In this document: positions 1 to 9,873 of the stretch, piece by piece | Position numbering within the stretch: the first letter of the stretch is position 1 | How the letters are laid out: every line of letters begins with the position of its first letter | Source: Flavobacterium faecale | Lineage (GTDB): Bacteria > Bacteroidota > Bacteroidia > Flavobacteriales > Flavobacteriaceae | Assembly (NCBI RefSeq): GCF_003076455.1 | Contig: NZ_CP020918.1 | Location: forward strand, 2,826,001 to 2,890,000 | DNA length: 64,000 nucleotides | Direction of reading: 5' to 3' | The notes under the pieces: generated by a model | The model's input: only the letters and a program-made list of their open reading frames with translations | The model's database searches: none | Told to the model about the DNA's origin: nothing | Program-made: the position numbers and the translations under genes

Positions 1-2
1 AT

Positions 3-335
3 GAAACCTTACTTAAAAGCTCTAAAATTTCTTATGAAGTTTTAGGTATTAGATCTGAGGAATATATATCTCAAATTTTAATAGATAGCGATTATGGTTT
101 ATCTACAACTCCTTATTTTCAAACAGAGAAAAGTGGTGTATATGCAGCCTATAGTGAGCATCTGATTACTACTATAAGTTTAGGTAGACCCTGGACTCCT
201 TCCAAAGGACAGTACGTTATACCTCAAGTTATAAAATATACCAAGGGACAATTAGAATTAATTCCCGTTGCTGTTACTTCTTATTCGTTGGAATTGGTTG
301 CAGATAAATTTATAAATTATATAGAAAGTATATGA
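3..335 (+). CDS. C-terminal part of a glycosyltransferase-like protein (5' truncated by window edge)
   Basis: An open frame runs from the window edge to a TGA at 333-335, about 110 residues, with no internal stop. The segment YGLSTTPYFQTEKSG followed by AAYSEHLI resembles the C-terminal nucleotide-sugar binding half of GT-B glycosyltransferases, where a conserved acidic residue and a serine/glycine loop hold the donor. The stop overlaps the start of the next glycosyltransferase in an ATGA, so the two are translationally coupled members of the polysaccharide operon. The N-terminus and true length are outside the window. Assignment to a specific GT family is not possible from this fragment. The small 4-bp overlap and the matching reading direction make a real gene end likely. 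Confidence 0.7.
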   Translation, partial: ETLLKSSKISYEVLGIRSEEYISQILIDSDYGLSTTPYFQTEKSGVYAAYSEHLITTISLGRPWTPSKGQYVIPQVIKYTKGQLELIPVAVTSYSLELVADKFINYIESI

Positions 336-1588
336 AAATATTAGTATCACATCCCACCTTGAATGCAAATTCTAAGAATTTTATCAATGGATTGATTGAG
401 GGAAAAATACTGTTCAAGATAATGACTGCTATAGCAATATTTCCTTCTAGCCTATTATTCAAATTAGGTAATAATTCAAAACTTAAAGATTTAAAAAGAA
501 GACGACTAGATAAAAGTTGGCAAGAATTTACTATGTCGAACTCCTTTTACGAGTTTGGCAGATTATTTTCATCCAAATTAAATCTTGATTTTTTAAATAA
601 ACATGAAAAAGGTATTTTTTGTGTTGACAAAGTCTATTGTCATCATGACAAATCGGTGGCTAAAAGCCTTGAGGAATTTAAAAATAATGGTTTGGAAGCA
701 GTCTATTGCTATGAGGATGGTGCATTAGAGACATTTCGAGCAGCAAAAAAAGTAGGTTTGCGATGCATGTACGATTTACCAATTGGCTATTGGAAAAGTG
801 CTCGCAGTTTAATGCAATATGAATACGATAAAAATCCTGACTGGTCACAAACATTAACTGGCTTTCAAGACTCCGAATTTAAATTAAATAAGAAAAATGA
901 GGAACTTAAGTTAGCAGATGTGATATTTGTTGCAAGTAGCTTTACTAAAAAAACATTAGAAGAGTACAGTGGGACATTGGCTAAAATTAAGGTTATTCCC
1001 TATGGATTTCCGGAAGTTACAGTAAAAAAAATATATGAGCCATTAGAAAATCGCAAATTAAAGGTTTTATTTGTGGGAGGTTTGTCTCAAAGAAAAGGTT
1101 TGTCCTATTTGTTTGATGCTGTTTCACAATTGACAGATCAAGTTCTATTGACAGTAGTAGGCAATAAAGCAGTTGAAGAGTGTACTGCACTTAATGAAGC
1201 ACTAGAAATTCACAATTGGATTCCTTCCCTATCTCATGATGAAGTATTAGTTTGTATGAGAGAGCATGATGTCTTTGTTTTTCCTTCTCTTTTTGAAGGT
1301 TTTGGTTTGGTCATTACAGAAGCAATGTCACAAGGTGTACCCGTTATCACGACGGATAGGACTGCTGGACCTGATATCATAACTCACGATAAAGATGGAT
1401 GGATTGTTGATGCAGCTTCTGTTACTGCAATCAAAAATATTTTAGATAAAATTTTAAAAAATCCAGAACAGTTGGAGATAGTTGGATCTGCAGCTCAAAA
1501 AAAAGCAGCTACAAGACCATGGTCTGTTTATGGGGAAGAAATGGTAGCGGCAATCACAGCAATTGATTTTAATACCCTCACAAAATAA
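332..1588 (+). CDS. Glycosyltransferase family 4 (GT-B)
   Basis: 418 residues. The C-terminal half carries the GT4 signature: a donor-binding loop LFVGGLSQRKG (near residue 246) and the E-x7-E motif EGFGLVITE (about residues 322-330) followed by AMSQGVPVITT. GT4 enzymes are retaining transferases that move a sugar from a nucleotide donor to the lipid-linked glycan at the inner face of the membrane. No signal peptide or membrane span is evident. The ATG overlaps the preceding stop by 4 bp and the TAA overlaps the next start by 1 bp (TAATG), so it sits in the middle of the operon. The N-terminal half is only weakly conserved with usual GT4 proteins, so donor and acceptor cannot be named. Confidence 0.88.
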   Translation: MKILVSHPTLNANSKNFINGLIEGKILFKIMTAIAIFPSSLLFKLGNNSKLKDLKRRRLDKSWQEFTMSNSFYEFGRLFSSKLNLDFLNKHEKGIFCVDKVYCHHDKSVAKSLEEFKNNGLEAVYCYEDGALETFRAAKKVGLRCMYDLPIGYWKSARSLMQYEYDKNPDWSQTLTGFQDSEFKLNKKNEELKLADVIFVASSFTKKTLEEYSGTLAKIKVIPYGFPEVTVKKIYEPLENRKLKVLFVGGLSQRKGLSYLFDAVSQLTDQVLLTVVGNKAVEECTALNEALEIHNWIPSLSHDEVLVCMREHDVFVFPSLFEGFGLVITEAMSQGVPVITTDRTAGPDIITHDKDGWIVDAASVTAIKNILDKILKNPEQLEIVGSAAQKKAATRPWSVYGEEMVAAITAIDFNTLTK

Positions 1589-2901
1589 TGGAAATGTCAG
1601 TTACATCAGAGCAGGAAACTTCTTTTAGGGAATTAAAAATAGCCATTTGGTTGTATTTTTTATTATGGATATTTGAAGGTGCTTTACGAAAATGGATTTT
1701 ACCTAGTTTAGCGACGCCACTTTTGATTGTTCGCGATCCAATTGCTATATATATAATCATTCGGGCGCTCTACCTAGGAGTTAAATTTGTTAACGGTTAT
1801 ATTGTTCTTGCTTTGTTAAGTACAGTATTCAGCTTGGCAATAACACTTACTTTTGGGCATGCTAATCTTTTTGTAGCACTATATGGAGCACGCATTATGT
1901 TATTTCATTTTACCCTCATTTTTATTATTGGTGCAGTTTTTTCAAAAAAAGATGTTGTAGCATTGGGGCGTGCGCTTTTGATGATAAATTTGCTTATGAC
2001 AGTAATTGTGTACTTTCAATTTTCGAGTCCTCAATCAGCATTTATAAATATAGGTCTAGGAGGTGAAGGTAGTGCTGGATTTGCAGGTGCACTTGGTTAC
2101 AGTAGGCCACCGGGAACATTTTCCTTTACCTCTGGATTAACTGTATTTTATGCATTTGTATCTGTTTTTGTATTTTATTTCTGGTTATCAAAGGATAGGA
2201 TCTCAAAACCACTATTGATTGCTAGTTCTATTTCATTAGTCATTGCATTACCTCTAACAATTAGTCGAGGTGCAGTAGTTGCAGTTGCTATTGTAGGCCT
2301 ATTCGCTATAATAGCTTCTATTACTAGCGTTAGGATGGTGTTTAAGCTTGTTGTTGTAAGTGTAATCTTTAGTGTGTCTATTGTTTTATTACAAGAATAT
2401 TCTAGTATTTTTAGTTTAGGAGCAAATGTATTTATGGAGAGAGTAGAATCTGCAAATCAGCAAAGTGCTGGAGGAGGATTGACCGATTCTATATTTTTAC
2501 GAATGCTTAACGATTTTCTTGGTCCAATAGCAGATCTATTAAATCAACCCCTATTTGTGGGTAACTTAGGAATGGGTACAAATGCGGGAGCACAAATGTT
2601 ATCAGGTAAAGTAAGTTTTCTAATATCTGAAAATGAGTTTGGTCGCTTGGGAGGTGAACAAGGTATTATTTTTGGAGGTTTATTGATAATAGTGCGTATT
2701 GTTTTAGGTGCGAATATAGCCATACAGTCATTTAGATTACCTAAAGAAAAAAAGTTATTACCATTTGCACTTTGTGGCACGGCCTGCGTTGCTTTAGTTC
2801 AAGGGCAATGGGCACAGCCAACTGTTTTGGGTTATGGTGTACTTGTTACAGGTTTGGTATTGGCCTGTCTTAAAGAAGATAGGGTTTCAGAGATTTATTA
2901 A
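1588..2901 (+). CDS. O-antigen polymerase/ligase-like membrane protein (Wzy candidate)
   Basis: 437 residues, almost entirely hydrophobic, with roughly ten to twelve predicted membrane spans and a long polar loop around residues 280-350 (MERVESANQQSAGGG onward). This is the usual layout of Wzy/WaaL-type proteins, in which a large periplasmic loop carries catalytic arginines. The position, between glycosyltransferases and upstream of Wza, Wzc and WcaJ, makes a polymerase that joins lipid-linked repeat units more likely than a ligase. The start ATG overlaps the previous stop (TAATG); an alternative ATG lies two codons downstream. Sequence similarity in this family is low, so the call rests on topology and context. 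Confidence 0.75.
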   Translation: MEMSVTSEQETSFRELKIAIWLYFLLWIFEGALRKWILPSLATPLLIVRDPIAIYIIIRALYLGVKFVNGYIVLALLSTVFSLAITLTFGHANLFVALYGARIMLFHFTLIFIIGAVFSKKDVVALGRALLMINLLMTVIVYFQFSSPQSAFINIGLGGEGSAGFAGALGYSRPPGTFSFTSGLTVFYAFVSVFVFYFWLSKDRISKPLLIASSISLVIALPLTISRGAVVAVAIVGLFAIIASITSVRMVFKLVVVSVIFSVSIVLLQEYSSIFSLGANVFMERVESANQQSAGGGLTDSIFLRMLNDFLGPIADLLNQPLFVGNLGMGTNAGAQMLSGKVSFLISENEFGRLGGEQGIIFGGLLIIVRIVLGANIAIQSFRLPKEKKLLPFALCGTACVALVQGQWAQPTVLGYGVLVTGLVLACLKEDRVSEIY

Positions 2902-2957
2902 ATATTCGGCAGTATTTTAAGATTAGGTGTATGCCTTCTATAAATTATTAAATAACA

Positions 2958-4115
2958 ATGACAATTGTAATTTTTACACATCCTTCTTTTCTTTCACATC
3001 AAAGCATGCCTAGGTATGCAAACATGCTTAAAACAGGTATGGAGGCTAGAGGACATCAAGTTGTATTTTGGAGTCCGTCTGCACGATTTTATAAATTGTC
3101 AAAAAGCAGTTCGATAAAAAAATGGATGAGTTATGTTGATCAATACCTTATTTTTCCTATTGAAGTAAGGCTAAAACTACGAAAAGAAGCTCCAAATACT
3201 TTATTTGTATTTGCAGATCAAGCGCTTGGTCCATGGATACCATTAGTTTCGAATAGAAAACACATTGTCCATTGCCATGATTTTTTAGCACTGAAATCTG
3301 CATTAGGACAAATTCCTGAAAACCCAACATCGTCAACCGGTAAATTATATCAAAGGTACATTCGAAAAGGATTTTCAAAAGGGAAAAATTTTATTTCCAT
3401 CTCCCAGAAGACGGAACAAGATTTAAAACAATTTCATCTTGGTGCAATTGAGCTTTCGCGTGTGTGTTACAATGGTTTAAGTAGGACTTTTAACGTACTC
3501 GATCCGTTCGAATCTAGGGCGTCAATGAGTATTAAATTAAGTATAGATGCCTCACAAGGCTATATCATGCACATTGGAGGGAATCAATACTACAAAAACC
3601 GAAAAGGAGTTATTGCAATTTATGATCAGTGGAGAAATATAAGTAGCCATAAGTTGCCTTTATTTTTAATAGGTGAACTTCCGTCAGAAGAACTATTAAC
3701 CAAGCAACAACAGTCATCGTATAAAGAAGATATCCATTTTATCTGTAATTTAGAAGATAACTATATTAATATTGCCTATTCTGGAGCAGCTTGCTTGTTG
3801 TTTCCTTCATTGGACGAAGGATTTGGTTGGCCTATTATTGAAGCAATGGCTTCAGGATCACCAGTTATTACAGTAAATAAAGCCCCAATGAATGAGGTAG
3901 GAGGTACCGCTGCAAGCTATATTGAACCAATGCCAACAAATACGGATCGTATGAAAGCTTGGACTACAGCCTCCGCTACAGTTGTTGAAGCGCTAATCAA
4001 TCAAACGGATAAAAATCGTATAAGTAGGATTGAAAAAGGAATTCAACACATACAGCAGTTCACTATGGATTATGCGTTGGATCGCATAGAAGAAGTTTAT
4101 AAAGAACTGCAATAG
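2958..4115 (+). CDS. Glycosyltransferase family 4 (GT-B)
   Basis: 385 residues. The N-terminus IVIFTHPSFLSHQSMPRYA resembles the first strand and glycine/serine loop of GT4 enzymes that open with a search for secretion-free cytosolic folds. A donor-binding region with IMHIGGNQYYKNRKG (around residue 203) and the acidic motif DEGFGWPIIEAMASG (E287 to E295) are clear. It would add one sugar to the growing repeat unit. A 56-bp gap separates it from the Wzy-like gene; no promoter was recognised in it. Donor specificity cannot be deduced. Confidence 0.9.
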   Translation: MTIVIFTHPSFLSHQSMPRYANMLKTGMEARGHQVVFWSPSARFYKLSKSSSIKKWMSYVDQYLIFPIEVRLKLRKEAPNTLFVFADQALGPWIPLVSNRKHIVHCHDFLALKSALGQIPENPTSSTGKLYQRYIRKGFSKGKNFISISQKTEQDLKQFHLGAIELSRVCYNGLSRTFNVLDPFESRASMSIKLSIDASQGYIMHIGGNQYYKNRKGVIAIYDQWRNISSHKLPLFLIGELPSEELLTKQQQSSYKEDIHFICNLEDNYINIAYSGAACLLFPSLDEGFGWPIIEAMASGSPVITVNKAPMNEVGGTAASYIEPMPTNTDRMKAWTTASATVVEALINQTDKNRISRIEKGIQHIQQFTMDYALDRIEEVYKELQ

Positions 4116-4184
4116 AAAATAAATAATAATGCTTGCATATCGGCAGCAGTACTATAATTAAGCTAATTAGATTTGAATTTAAAT

Positions 4185-5264
4185 ATGAAAGTTATCCATT
4201 TTATTGCAGGCATTGATACAACAGGTGGAGGTACTACTGAATACATGCGATTGTTATCGAATGCACTAAAAGCGGAGATCGAATTAGTTATTGCGACTGG
4301 GGTATCGCCGAACCCTATAAAAATAGACGGTATAAAAGTAACTTTCTTTAAATTTGGTTTAAAACACTTACCTTTTTTAAGAAAACAGTTTACTGCTTTT
4401 ATCCAACAGGAAAAGCCAGATCTTGTGCATATTAATGGTATATGGAGTCCCGAAAATGCAATATTTCAGGCAGCCGCACAAAAGTTGGGTATTAAAGTGA
4501 TTCTTTCACCACATGGTATGTTAGAACCTTGGATTATGAACAATAATCCTTGGAAAAAGAAACTTGCTATGGCTTTGTACCAAAGAAAAGCGATTCAAAA
4601 TGCCGATTATTTGCATGCCACTGCCGCAATGGAGGAAAAAAGCATCAAATATTTGGGTTTTAGTAATACTTTGTTTATTATTCCAAATTTTGTAGATACA
4701 TCAGAAATAAAAGATGTTAAGGTAGAGTATGGATCTAAGAAAATAATTTTTATGTCACGTATTCATCCTAAAAAAGGAATTGAATTATTACTCGAAGCTT
4801 GGAAAACAGTGGACACGTCAGAATGGAGTTTAGAAATTGCGGGAAATGGAGATCAATCTTATATAGACGATTTAAAAAAGTCTTCAAATGATTTGGATAA
4901 TGTTTATTTTGTTGGGCCCAAGTATGGTGAAAAAAAATGGGATTTTATCAAGTCAGCTGACGTGATGGTATTGCCAACACATAGTGAAAATTTTGGTATT
5001 GTGGTCGCGGAGGCTTTGGCTGCAGGTGTACCTGTCCTGACAACAAAAGGTACACCTTGGCAGGATTTGGAGAGCTATAATTGTGGATGGTGGATTGATT
5101 TAAATATAAATAATATAAAGGAAAATTTAACCCTGATATTTAATATACCAGTGGTTACCTTACAAGAAATGGGTAAAAATGGCAGAGAACTGATAGATGA
5201 AAAATATTCACTGCAGACAGTTGGTGCAAATTTATTACATAAATATGAATGTATTTTAAAATAG
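4185..5264 (+). CDS. Glycosyltransferase family 4 (GT-B)
   Basis: 359 residues from the ATG chosen here. A TTG four codons upstream (4173) also opens the frame, but the conserved first strand MKVIHFIAGI starts at the ATG. Motifs seen are GGGTTEYM near the N-terminus (acceptor side loop), SPHGMLEPW (about residue 106, typical of colanic-acid and capsule GT4 enzymes), SRIHPKKGIELLLEAW in the donor site and HSENFGIVVAEAL with E268 and E276. The protein ends with the common C-terminal helix. It lies in the same direction between another GT4 and an acyltransferase, consistent with assembly of a branched or multi-sugar repeat unit. Confidence 0.9.
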   Translation: MKVIHFIAGIDTTGGGTTEYMRLLSNALKAEIELVIATGVSPNPIKIDGIKVTFFKFGLKHLPFLRKQFTAFIQQEKPDLVHINGIWSPENAIFQAAAQKLGIKVILSPHGMLEPWIMNNNPWKKKLAMALYQRKAIQNADYLHATAAMEEKSIKYLGFSNTLFIIPNFVDTSEIKDVKVEYGSKKIIFMSRIHPKKGIELLLEAWKTVDTSEWSLEIAGNGDQSYIDDLKKSSNDLDNVYFVGPKYGEKKWDFIKSADVMVLPTHSENFGIVVAEALAAGVPVLTTKGTPWQDLESYNCGWWIDLNINNIKENLTLIFNIPVVTLQEMGKNGRELIDEKYSLQTVGANLLHKYECILK

Positions 5265-5321
5265 ATCATATGCTAAATAAAAAAAATATTTTAATTTAAA
5301 TGTGCATTGTAATAATAAATT

Positions 5322-6383
5322 ATGGACAGAAAGCGAATTAATTTTTTAGATGGTTTTAGAGGTATGGCAATAATTTTGGTAATGTTGTACCATTCTTACT
5401 CTAGGTGGCCTAATATAGTTCCATATGGTACGAGGTATAGTGATTTTCCAATTTTTAAATATGGTAATTTAGGTGTTGAATTATTTTTTTTAATATCTGG
5501 TTTTGTTATTTTAATGTCATTAGAGCGGAGTAAAAGTTTTTTGACATTTATTAGTAAACGTTGGCTAAGGTTATTCCCAGCAATGTTAATTGCTACAGTT
5601 TTGATATACTCAACTTCTTATTTTTTGTCTGAGAGACCTAACGGATTACCTGATATAAAATCTGCAATTCCTGGTTTAATTTTCATGGAACCTCATTGGA
5701 TTAATTTTTTTACAGGGATCTATATACCAGAGTTAGAAGGTACCTTTTGGTCTTTATATGCAGAAGTAAAATTTTATCTCATTTTTGGTATTCTTTATTT
5801 TACAGTGGGAAAAATAAATGCAATTATAGGTTTAATTTTAATGTATTTTATTTGTTTAATAAGTTATCAATTGCATTTTGAAATTCTATATTCCTTTTGC
5901 TATAGTTTTTCATTCATTTATTTTGGATACTTTGCGGTAGGTGCGTTAGCATATATTTATTACTCTACAAAACAAAAATCTTTTTTATATTCAGCACTTT
6001 TGTTATCGATTATTGTAGCTGCAATTGAAATTTTAAAACACAAAAGTTTTGATTTTTATTTAATCACATTTGTCCTGTGTATTTTTGCTTTGTTTTTTTC
6101 CCCTATTTATTTCACAAATCTTAAATTAGTTACTTCCAATAAATTATTTCACTTTTTTGGTTTTGTGAGTTATCCTTTGTATTTGATTCATGAGAACGCT
6201 ATGATTGCACTTATTATTAAGTTCAACAACATTACTTCACATATCCCCCATTTATTGTTACCATTATTACCTATAGTCATACTTGCATTTATTTCTTATT
6301 TAATAGCTAAATATGTAGAACCCTTTATAAGGAAATTGATTGAGAAAATATTATTTGTGAGTAAACTAGAAAATTCAAAGTAA
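5322..6383 (+). CDS. Acyltransferase 3 family membrane protein (OafA-like)
   Basis: 353 residues with about ten hydrophobic segments. The N-terminus has the family signature: INFLDGFRGMAIILVMLYHS, where the histidine at about residue 24 is the conserved catalytic or acyl-binding residue, followed by ELFFLISGFVI and an arginine-rich RWLRLFP. Family 3 acyltransferases move acetyl or similar groups across the membrane onto sugars of O-antigen, capsule or exopolysaccharide. Unlike many OafA proteins there is no periplasmic SGNH domain at the C-terminus. The gene is noticeably more AT-rich than its neighbours, which may indicate recent exchange of this decoration gene. Confidence 0.88.
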   Translation: MDRKRINFLDGFRGMAIILVMLYHSYSRWPNIVPYGTRYSDFPIFKYGNLGVELFFLISGFVILMSLERSKSFLTFISKRWLRLFPAMLIATVLIYSTSYFLSERPNGLPDIKSAIPGLIFMEPHWINFFTGIYIPELEGTFWSLYAEVKFYLIFGILYFTVGKINAIIGLILMYFICLISYQLHFEILYSFCYSFSFIYFGYFAVGALAYIYYSTKQKSFLYSALLLSIIVAAIEILKHKSFDFYLITFVLCIFALFFSPIYFTNLKLVTSNKLFHFFGFVSYPLYLIHENAMIALIIKFNNITSHIPHLLLPLLPIVILAFISYLIAKYVEPFIRKLIEKILFVSKLENSK

Positions 6384-6446
6384 AGCTGAATGACTTCTAT
6401 TATTCAATCCTTAAGTCTTTACATAAAATTGTTTAAAAATTAATTT

Positions 6447-7553
6447 ATGAAAATTACAATTGTTCAAGGAGCTTTTTTGCCGGTGCCTGCTATTTTAGGT
6501 GGTGCAGTTGAAAAGATTTATGATAAATTAGGACAGGAATTTGTGAAAATGGGCCATGAAGTAGTTCATATTAGTAGAAGACATGTGTCCTTAAAAAATG
6601 TTGAAATAACTAATGGTGTGCAGCACATACGTATAAAAGGTTTTTCTACTCCCAAAAGTTTGGCGATTTTAAAACTCTACGATTTATTCTATACTAGGAG
6701 AACTTTATCCCATATTGATAGTGATATTGTGATTTCAAATACTTTCTGGTTACCTATACTTTTTAGTAGTAAAGGCAAAGGTAAGTTATATGTGAGCGTA
6801 GAAAGAAGGCCACAATGGCAATTTAAATTTTATAAAAAAGCCACAAAATTTAGAGCCTGTTCGCTGATGATTTTGGAAATGCTAAAAGTTAAATTAGAAA
6901 AAGAAGACTTAAAAAAACTCTGCTACATACCAAACCCAGTTCCCTTCGATTTAAAAGATTTTAAAACTGATAAAGTCAATAAAATTTTGTTTGTAGGTCG
7001 TTTGGATCAAGAAAAAGGACTTCATATACTCATTGATGCATTCAATAGTATTCCTACATCTGTAGCGAAGGAGTGGGAACTTACAATTGTAGGGCCTTGG
7101 GAATTAGCCGAGGGTGGAGCAGGCGTTGAGTATTTTGAGAGTTTAAAAAAGCGCGGTGGCAATGTTAACTTTATTGGGCCAGTTTATGATCAGGATCAAT
7201 TATCTAAATACTATTATGAATCAAAAATTTTCGTCTATCCAATACAAGATGGTACTGGAGATGCAGGACCAGTTGCCCCACGGGAAGCAATGTCATATGG
7301 TTGTGCTACCATATTGTCTAACCACCCTTGTTTTGATGAATATGCAGTAGGTGAAACCAATTGTTTGCGCTTTAATCAAAGTACTGATCACCAAATTGAG
7401 GACTTAAAAGAACAGATGATACGATTAATATCTAACCCTGAGCTCATTAATACAATTGGAGAAAGTGCTAAAAAAGTGTACGAAGATTTTTCAACAATAA
7501 AGATTGCACAAATGTTTATTACTGACTTTGAAAAAGAATTAAATGAAAAATAG
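6447..7553 (+). CDS. Glycosyltransferase family 4 (GT-B)
   Basis: 368 residues. The N-terminal PAILGGAVEKIYDKLGQEF motif is the glycine loop of GT4 enzymes acting on lipid-linked or sugar acceptors. The donor domain contains FVGRLDQEKGLHILIDAF and, near residues 270-282, DAGPVAPREAM in place of the usual EGFG-x4-E; E280 is the likely conserved glutamate. The 3' end overlaps the next gene by 11 bp, showing tight coupling with the WcaF-like acetyltransferase. Substrate unknown. Confidence 0.87.
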   Translation: MKITIVQGAFLPVPAILGGAVEKIYDKLGQEFVKMGHEVVHISRRHVSLKNVEITNGVQHIRIKGFSTPKSLAILKLYDLFYTRRTLSHIDSDIVISNTFWLPILFSSKGKGKLYVSVERRPQWQFKFYKKATKFRACSLMILEMLKVKLEKEDLKKLCYIPNPVPFDLKDFKTDKVNKILFVGRLDQEKGLHILIDAFNSIPTSVAKEWELTIVGPWELAEGGAGVEYFESLKKRGGNVNFIGPVYDQDQLSKYYYESKIFVYPIQDGTGDAGPVAPREAMSYGCATILSNHPCFDEYAVGETNCLRFNQSTDHQIEDLKEQMIRLISNPELINTIGESAKKVYEDFSTIKIAQMFITDFEKELNEK

Positions 7554-8103
7554 TCCGACCGTTTACGACCAGAATTCTCCATATGATTCTCCTTGGACCG
7601 TTTCACATCGCATTAAAATGTTAGTTTGGGAATATGTATGGATGCTATTGTGTAGTTGGACGCCAAAACCCGTTAATGCGTGGCGTCTCTTTTGGCTCAA
7701 GTTATTTGGTTGTACCATCTACGGAAAACCCTTTGTACACCAAAGAGCTCGGATACAAATTCCATGGAATTTGATCCTACATGACCGCGCTTGCTTGGGT
7801 GATCGTACAAATGCCTACACGTTAGGCGTAATAGAAATTTTTGAAGGAGCAACAGTAGGGCAAGAGGTATACCTATGTACAGGCACACATGACTTTAATA
7901 GTCTTGCATTTAATTTAATTACAAGCAAAATTACTATTCATAAAAATGTATTTATAGGAGCACGCGCTTTCATTATGCCTGGAGTAACTATTGAAGAAAA
8001 TGCAATCATTGGTGCTTGCAGTGTAGTTACTAAAAATGTTGAAAAAAATACTATTGTTGGAGGTAATCCAGCTAAATTTTTAAAATTAAGAACTATTGAA
8101 TAA
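7543..8103 (+). CDS. WcaF-like hexapeptide-repeat acetyltransferase
   Basis: 186 residues. The N-terminal HRIKMLVWEYVW stretch is followed by KLFGCTIYGKPFVH and then left-handed beta-helix hexapeptide repeats, with VFIGARAFIMPGVTIEEN and AIIGACSVVTKNV near the C-terminus. The THDFNS segment holds the catalytic histidine typical of the xenobiotic/maltose acetyltransferase group. This pattern matches putative colanic acid O-acetyltransferases of the WcaF type, which transfer acetyl from acetyl-CoA to a sugar of the repeat unit in the cytoplasm. It overlaps the previous gene by 11 bp and the next by 8 bp. Confidence 0.85.
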   Translation: MKNSPTVYDQNSPYDSPWTVSHRIKMLVWEYVWMLLCSWTPKPVNAWRLFWLKLFGCTIYGKPFVHQRARIQIPWNLILHDRACLGDRTNAYTLGVIEIFEGATVGQEVYLCTGTHDFNSLAFNLITSKITIHKNVFIGARAFIMPGVTIEENAIIGACSVVTKNVEKNTIVGGNPAKFLKLRTIE

Positions 8104-8917
8104 AATACCAATCACCGTCATCGTATCGGTAAAAAACGAAGAGCTAAATTTACCCTCTTGTTTGGATAAATTAGTTCGCTTTGATCAAATCATTGTGGTG
8201 GATTCAGGCAGCACTGATAAAACCAAAGAGATTGCTATAGCCAAAGGAGCAGAGGTCTTGCAATTTGAGTGGAATGGTAAGTTTCCTAAAAAGCGTAATT
8301 GGGCATTGCAAAACGCAACAATCAAATACGACTGGGTACTGTTTCTAGATGCAGATGAATTTGTAACCGATGCTTTTGTAGACGAAATTGCGATCAAAAC
8401 TATAGATTCAAATTTTAATGGATACACCATTCAATTTGAGAATTTTTTCATGGGGAAACAATTGCGCTACGGCTACGGTTTTAAAAAATCAGCCTTGTTT
8501 AAAAGAAGTAAAGGTGCCTATGAAAAAATAGATGAAGATTTGTGGAGCCATTTGGATATGGAGGTACATGAACATCCAATCATAGAAGGGAATGTGGGTG
8601 TCATAGAGGCAAAAGTAGCACACAAGGATTTTAAAGACTTAGACCATTATATTGCCAAACATAATGCCTATTCGAGTTGGGAAGCACAACGATTTTTGCA
8701 ATTGCAATCGGGCAGTAATGAACAATTATCTTTAAATCAAAAAATTAAGTATGGGCTATTAACCACAGGATTGTTACCTGCCGTTTACTTTTTGGGCGCT
8801 TACTTCTTAAAATTGGGATTCTTAGATGGCAAGGAAGGCTTTTATTTGGCGCGTTTTAAATCCCATTACTTTTTTCAAATTCAGACCAAAGTAGCATTAT
8901 TAAAAAATAAAAAATAA
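8096..8917 (+). CDS. Glycosyltransferase family 2, WaaE/KdtX-like
   Basis: 273 residues starting at a TTG (8096). There is no in-frame ATG before the essential first strand ITVIVSVKNEE, and the preceding gene ends at 8103, so the 8-bp overlap and rare start appear genuine. Motifs: VSVKNEELNLPSCLDKL, VVDSGSTDKTKEIA (nucleotide binding) and FLDADEF, the DxD-type metal site near residue 83-86. A membrane-associating hydrophobic segment lies near residues 220-245 (GLLTTGLLPAVYFLGAYFL). Members of this group add glucose or heptose-like sugars in LPS core or capsule synthesis. Confidence 0.87.
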   Translation: MNKIPITVIVSVKNEELNLPSCLDKLVRFDQIIVVDSGSTDKTKEIAIAKGAEVLQFEWNGKFPKKRNWALQNATIKYDWVLFLDADEFVTDAFVDEIAIKTIDSNFNGYTIQFENFFMGKQLRYGYGFKKSALFKRSKGAYEKIDEDLWSHLDMEVHEHPIIEGNVGVIEAKVAHKDFKDLDHYIAKHNAYSSWEAQRFLQLQSGSNEQLSLNQKIKYGLLTTGLLPAVYFLGAYFLKLGFLDGKEGFYLARFKSHYFFQIQTKVALLKNKK

Positions 8918-8928
8918 AAAAATAAATC

Positions 8929-9873
8929 ATGAAAAAAATATTAGTAACAGGAGGAGCAGGTTTTGTAGGATCACATTTGTGTAAACGATTGTTAAACGAA
9001 GGAAATGAAATTATTTGCTTGGACAATTATTTTACAGGAGCCAAATCAAATATTATTGAATTGTTGGATCATCCCTATTTTGAGATGGTACGTCATGACA
9101 TCACAGAGCCTTTCTATGCCGAAGTAGACGAAATCTACAATTTAGCTTGTCCCGCTTCACCAGTACACTACCAATATAACCCAATAAAAACCATCAAGAC
9201 TTCGGTGATGGGAGCGATTAATGTGTTGGGATTGGCAAAAAGAGTAAAAGCAAAAGTGCTACAAGCTAGTACAAGTGAGGTATACGGGGATCCGTTGGTA
9301 CACCCACAGCCGGAAAGCTATTGGGGGCATGTCAACCCAATCGGAATCCGTTCGTGCTATGATGAAGGAAAACGTTGCGCAGAGACTTTGTTTATGGACT
9401 ACCACAATCAAAATGATGTAGCCATCAAAATTATTAGAATTTTCAATACCTACGGTCCAAACATGAATCCTGCGGATGGTAGAGTAGTATCTAACTTTAT
9501 CGTACAAGCTTTGGAAGGGAAAGACATTACTATTTTTGGTGATGGATTGCAAACTCGTTCGTTTCAATATGTAGATGACTTAGTAGAAGGAATGATTCGT
9601 ATGATGGCATCAGAGCCTGCATTTTTAGGTCCAGTAAATTTGGGTAACCCAAATGAATTTACGATGTTGGAATTGGCGCAAGCAGTGATTAAATTGACGG
9701 GTTCAAAGTCAAAAATTATTCATATGGATTTGCCGCAAGACGATCCAAAACAAAGACAACCGGACATTACCTTAGCAAAAGCCAAGTTGGAAGGTTGGGA
9801 ACCAAAAATTCAGTTGGAAGAAGGTTTGCAAACGACCATCAACTATTTTGATACTTTGTTGATGAAGAAATAA
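8929..9873 (+). CDS. UDP-glucuronate decarboxylase (UDP-xylose synthase)
   Basis: 314 residues of the extended short-chain dehydrogenase family. [11 protein letters not shown] near the N-terminus is the NAD-binding glycine motif; STSEVYGDP and the block [18 protein letters not shown] contain the catalytic Tyr144 and Lys148 and are diagnostic for UXS rather than epimerases. The enzyme converts UDP-glucuronate to UDP-xylose with bound NAD. Its place in the cluster predicts xylose (or a UDP-4-keto-pentose derivative) in the polysaccharide. It starts 11 bp after the GT2 gene. A UDP-glucose dehydrogenase to supply UDP-glucuronate is not in the window. Confidence 0.93.
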   Translation: MKKILVTGGAGFVGSHLCKRLLNEGNEIICLDNYFTGAKSNIIELLDHPYFEMVRHDITEPFYAEVDEIYNLACPASPVHYQYNPIKTIKTSVMGAINVLGLAKRVKAKVLQASTSEVYGDPLVHPQPESYWGHVNPIGIRSCYDEGKRCAETLFMDYHNQNDVAIKIIRIFNTYGPNMNPADGRVVSNFIVQALEGKDITIFGDGLQTRSFQYVDDLVEGMIRMMASEPAFLGPVNLGNPNEFTMLELAQAVIKLTGSKSKIIHMDLPQDDPKQRQPDITLAKAKLEGWEPKIQLEEGLQTTINYFDTLLMKK

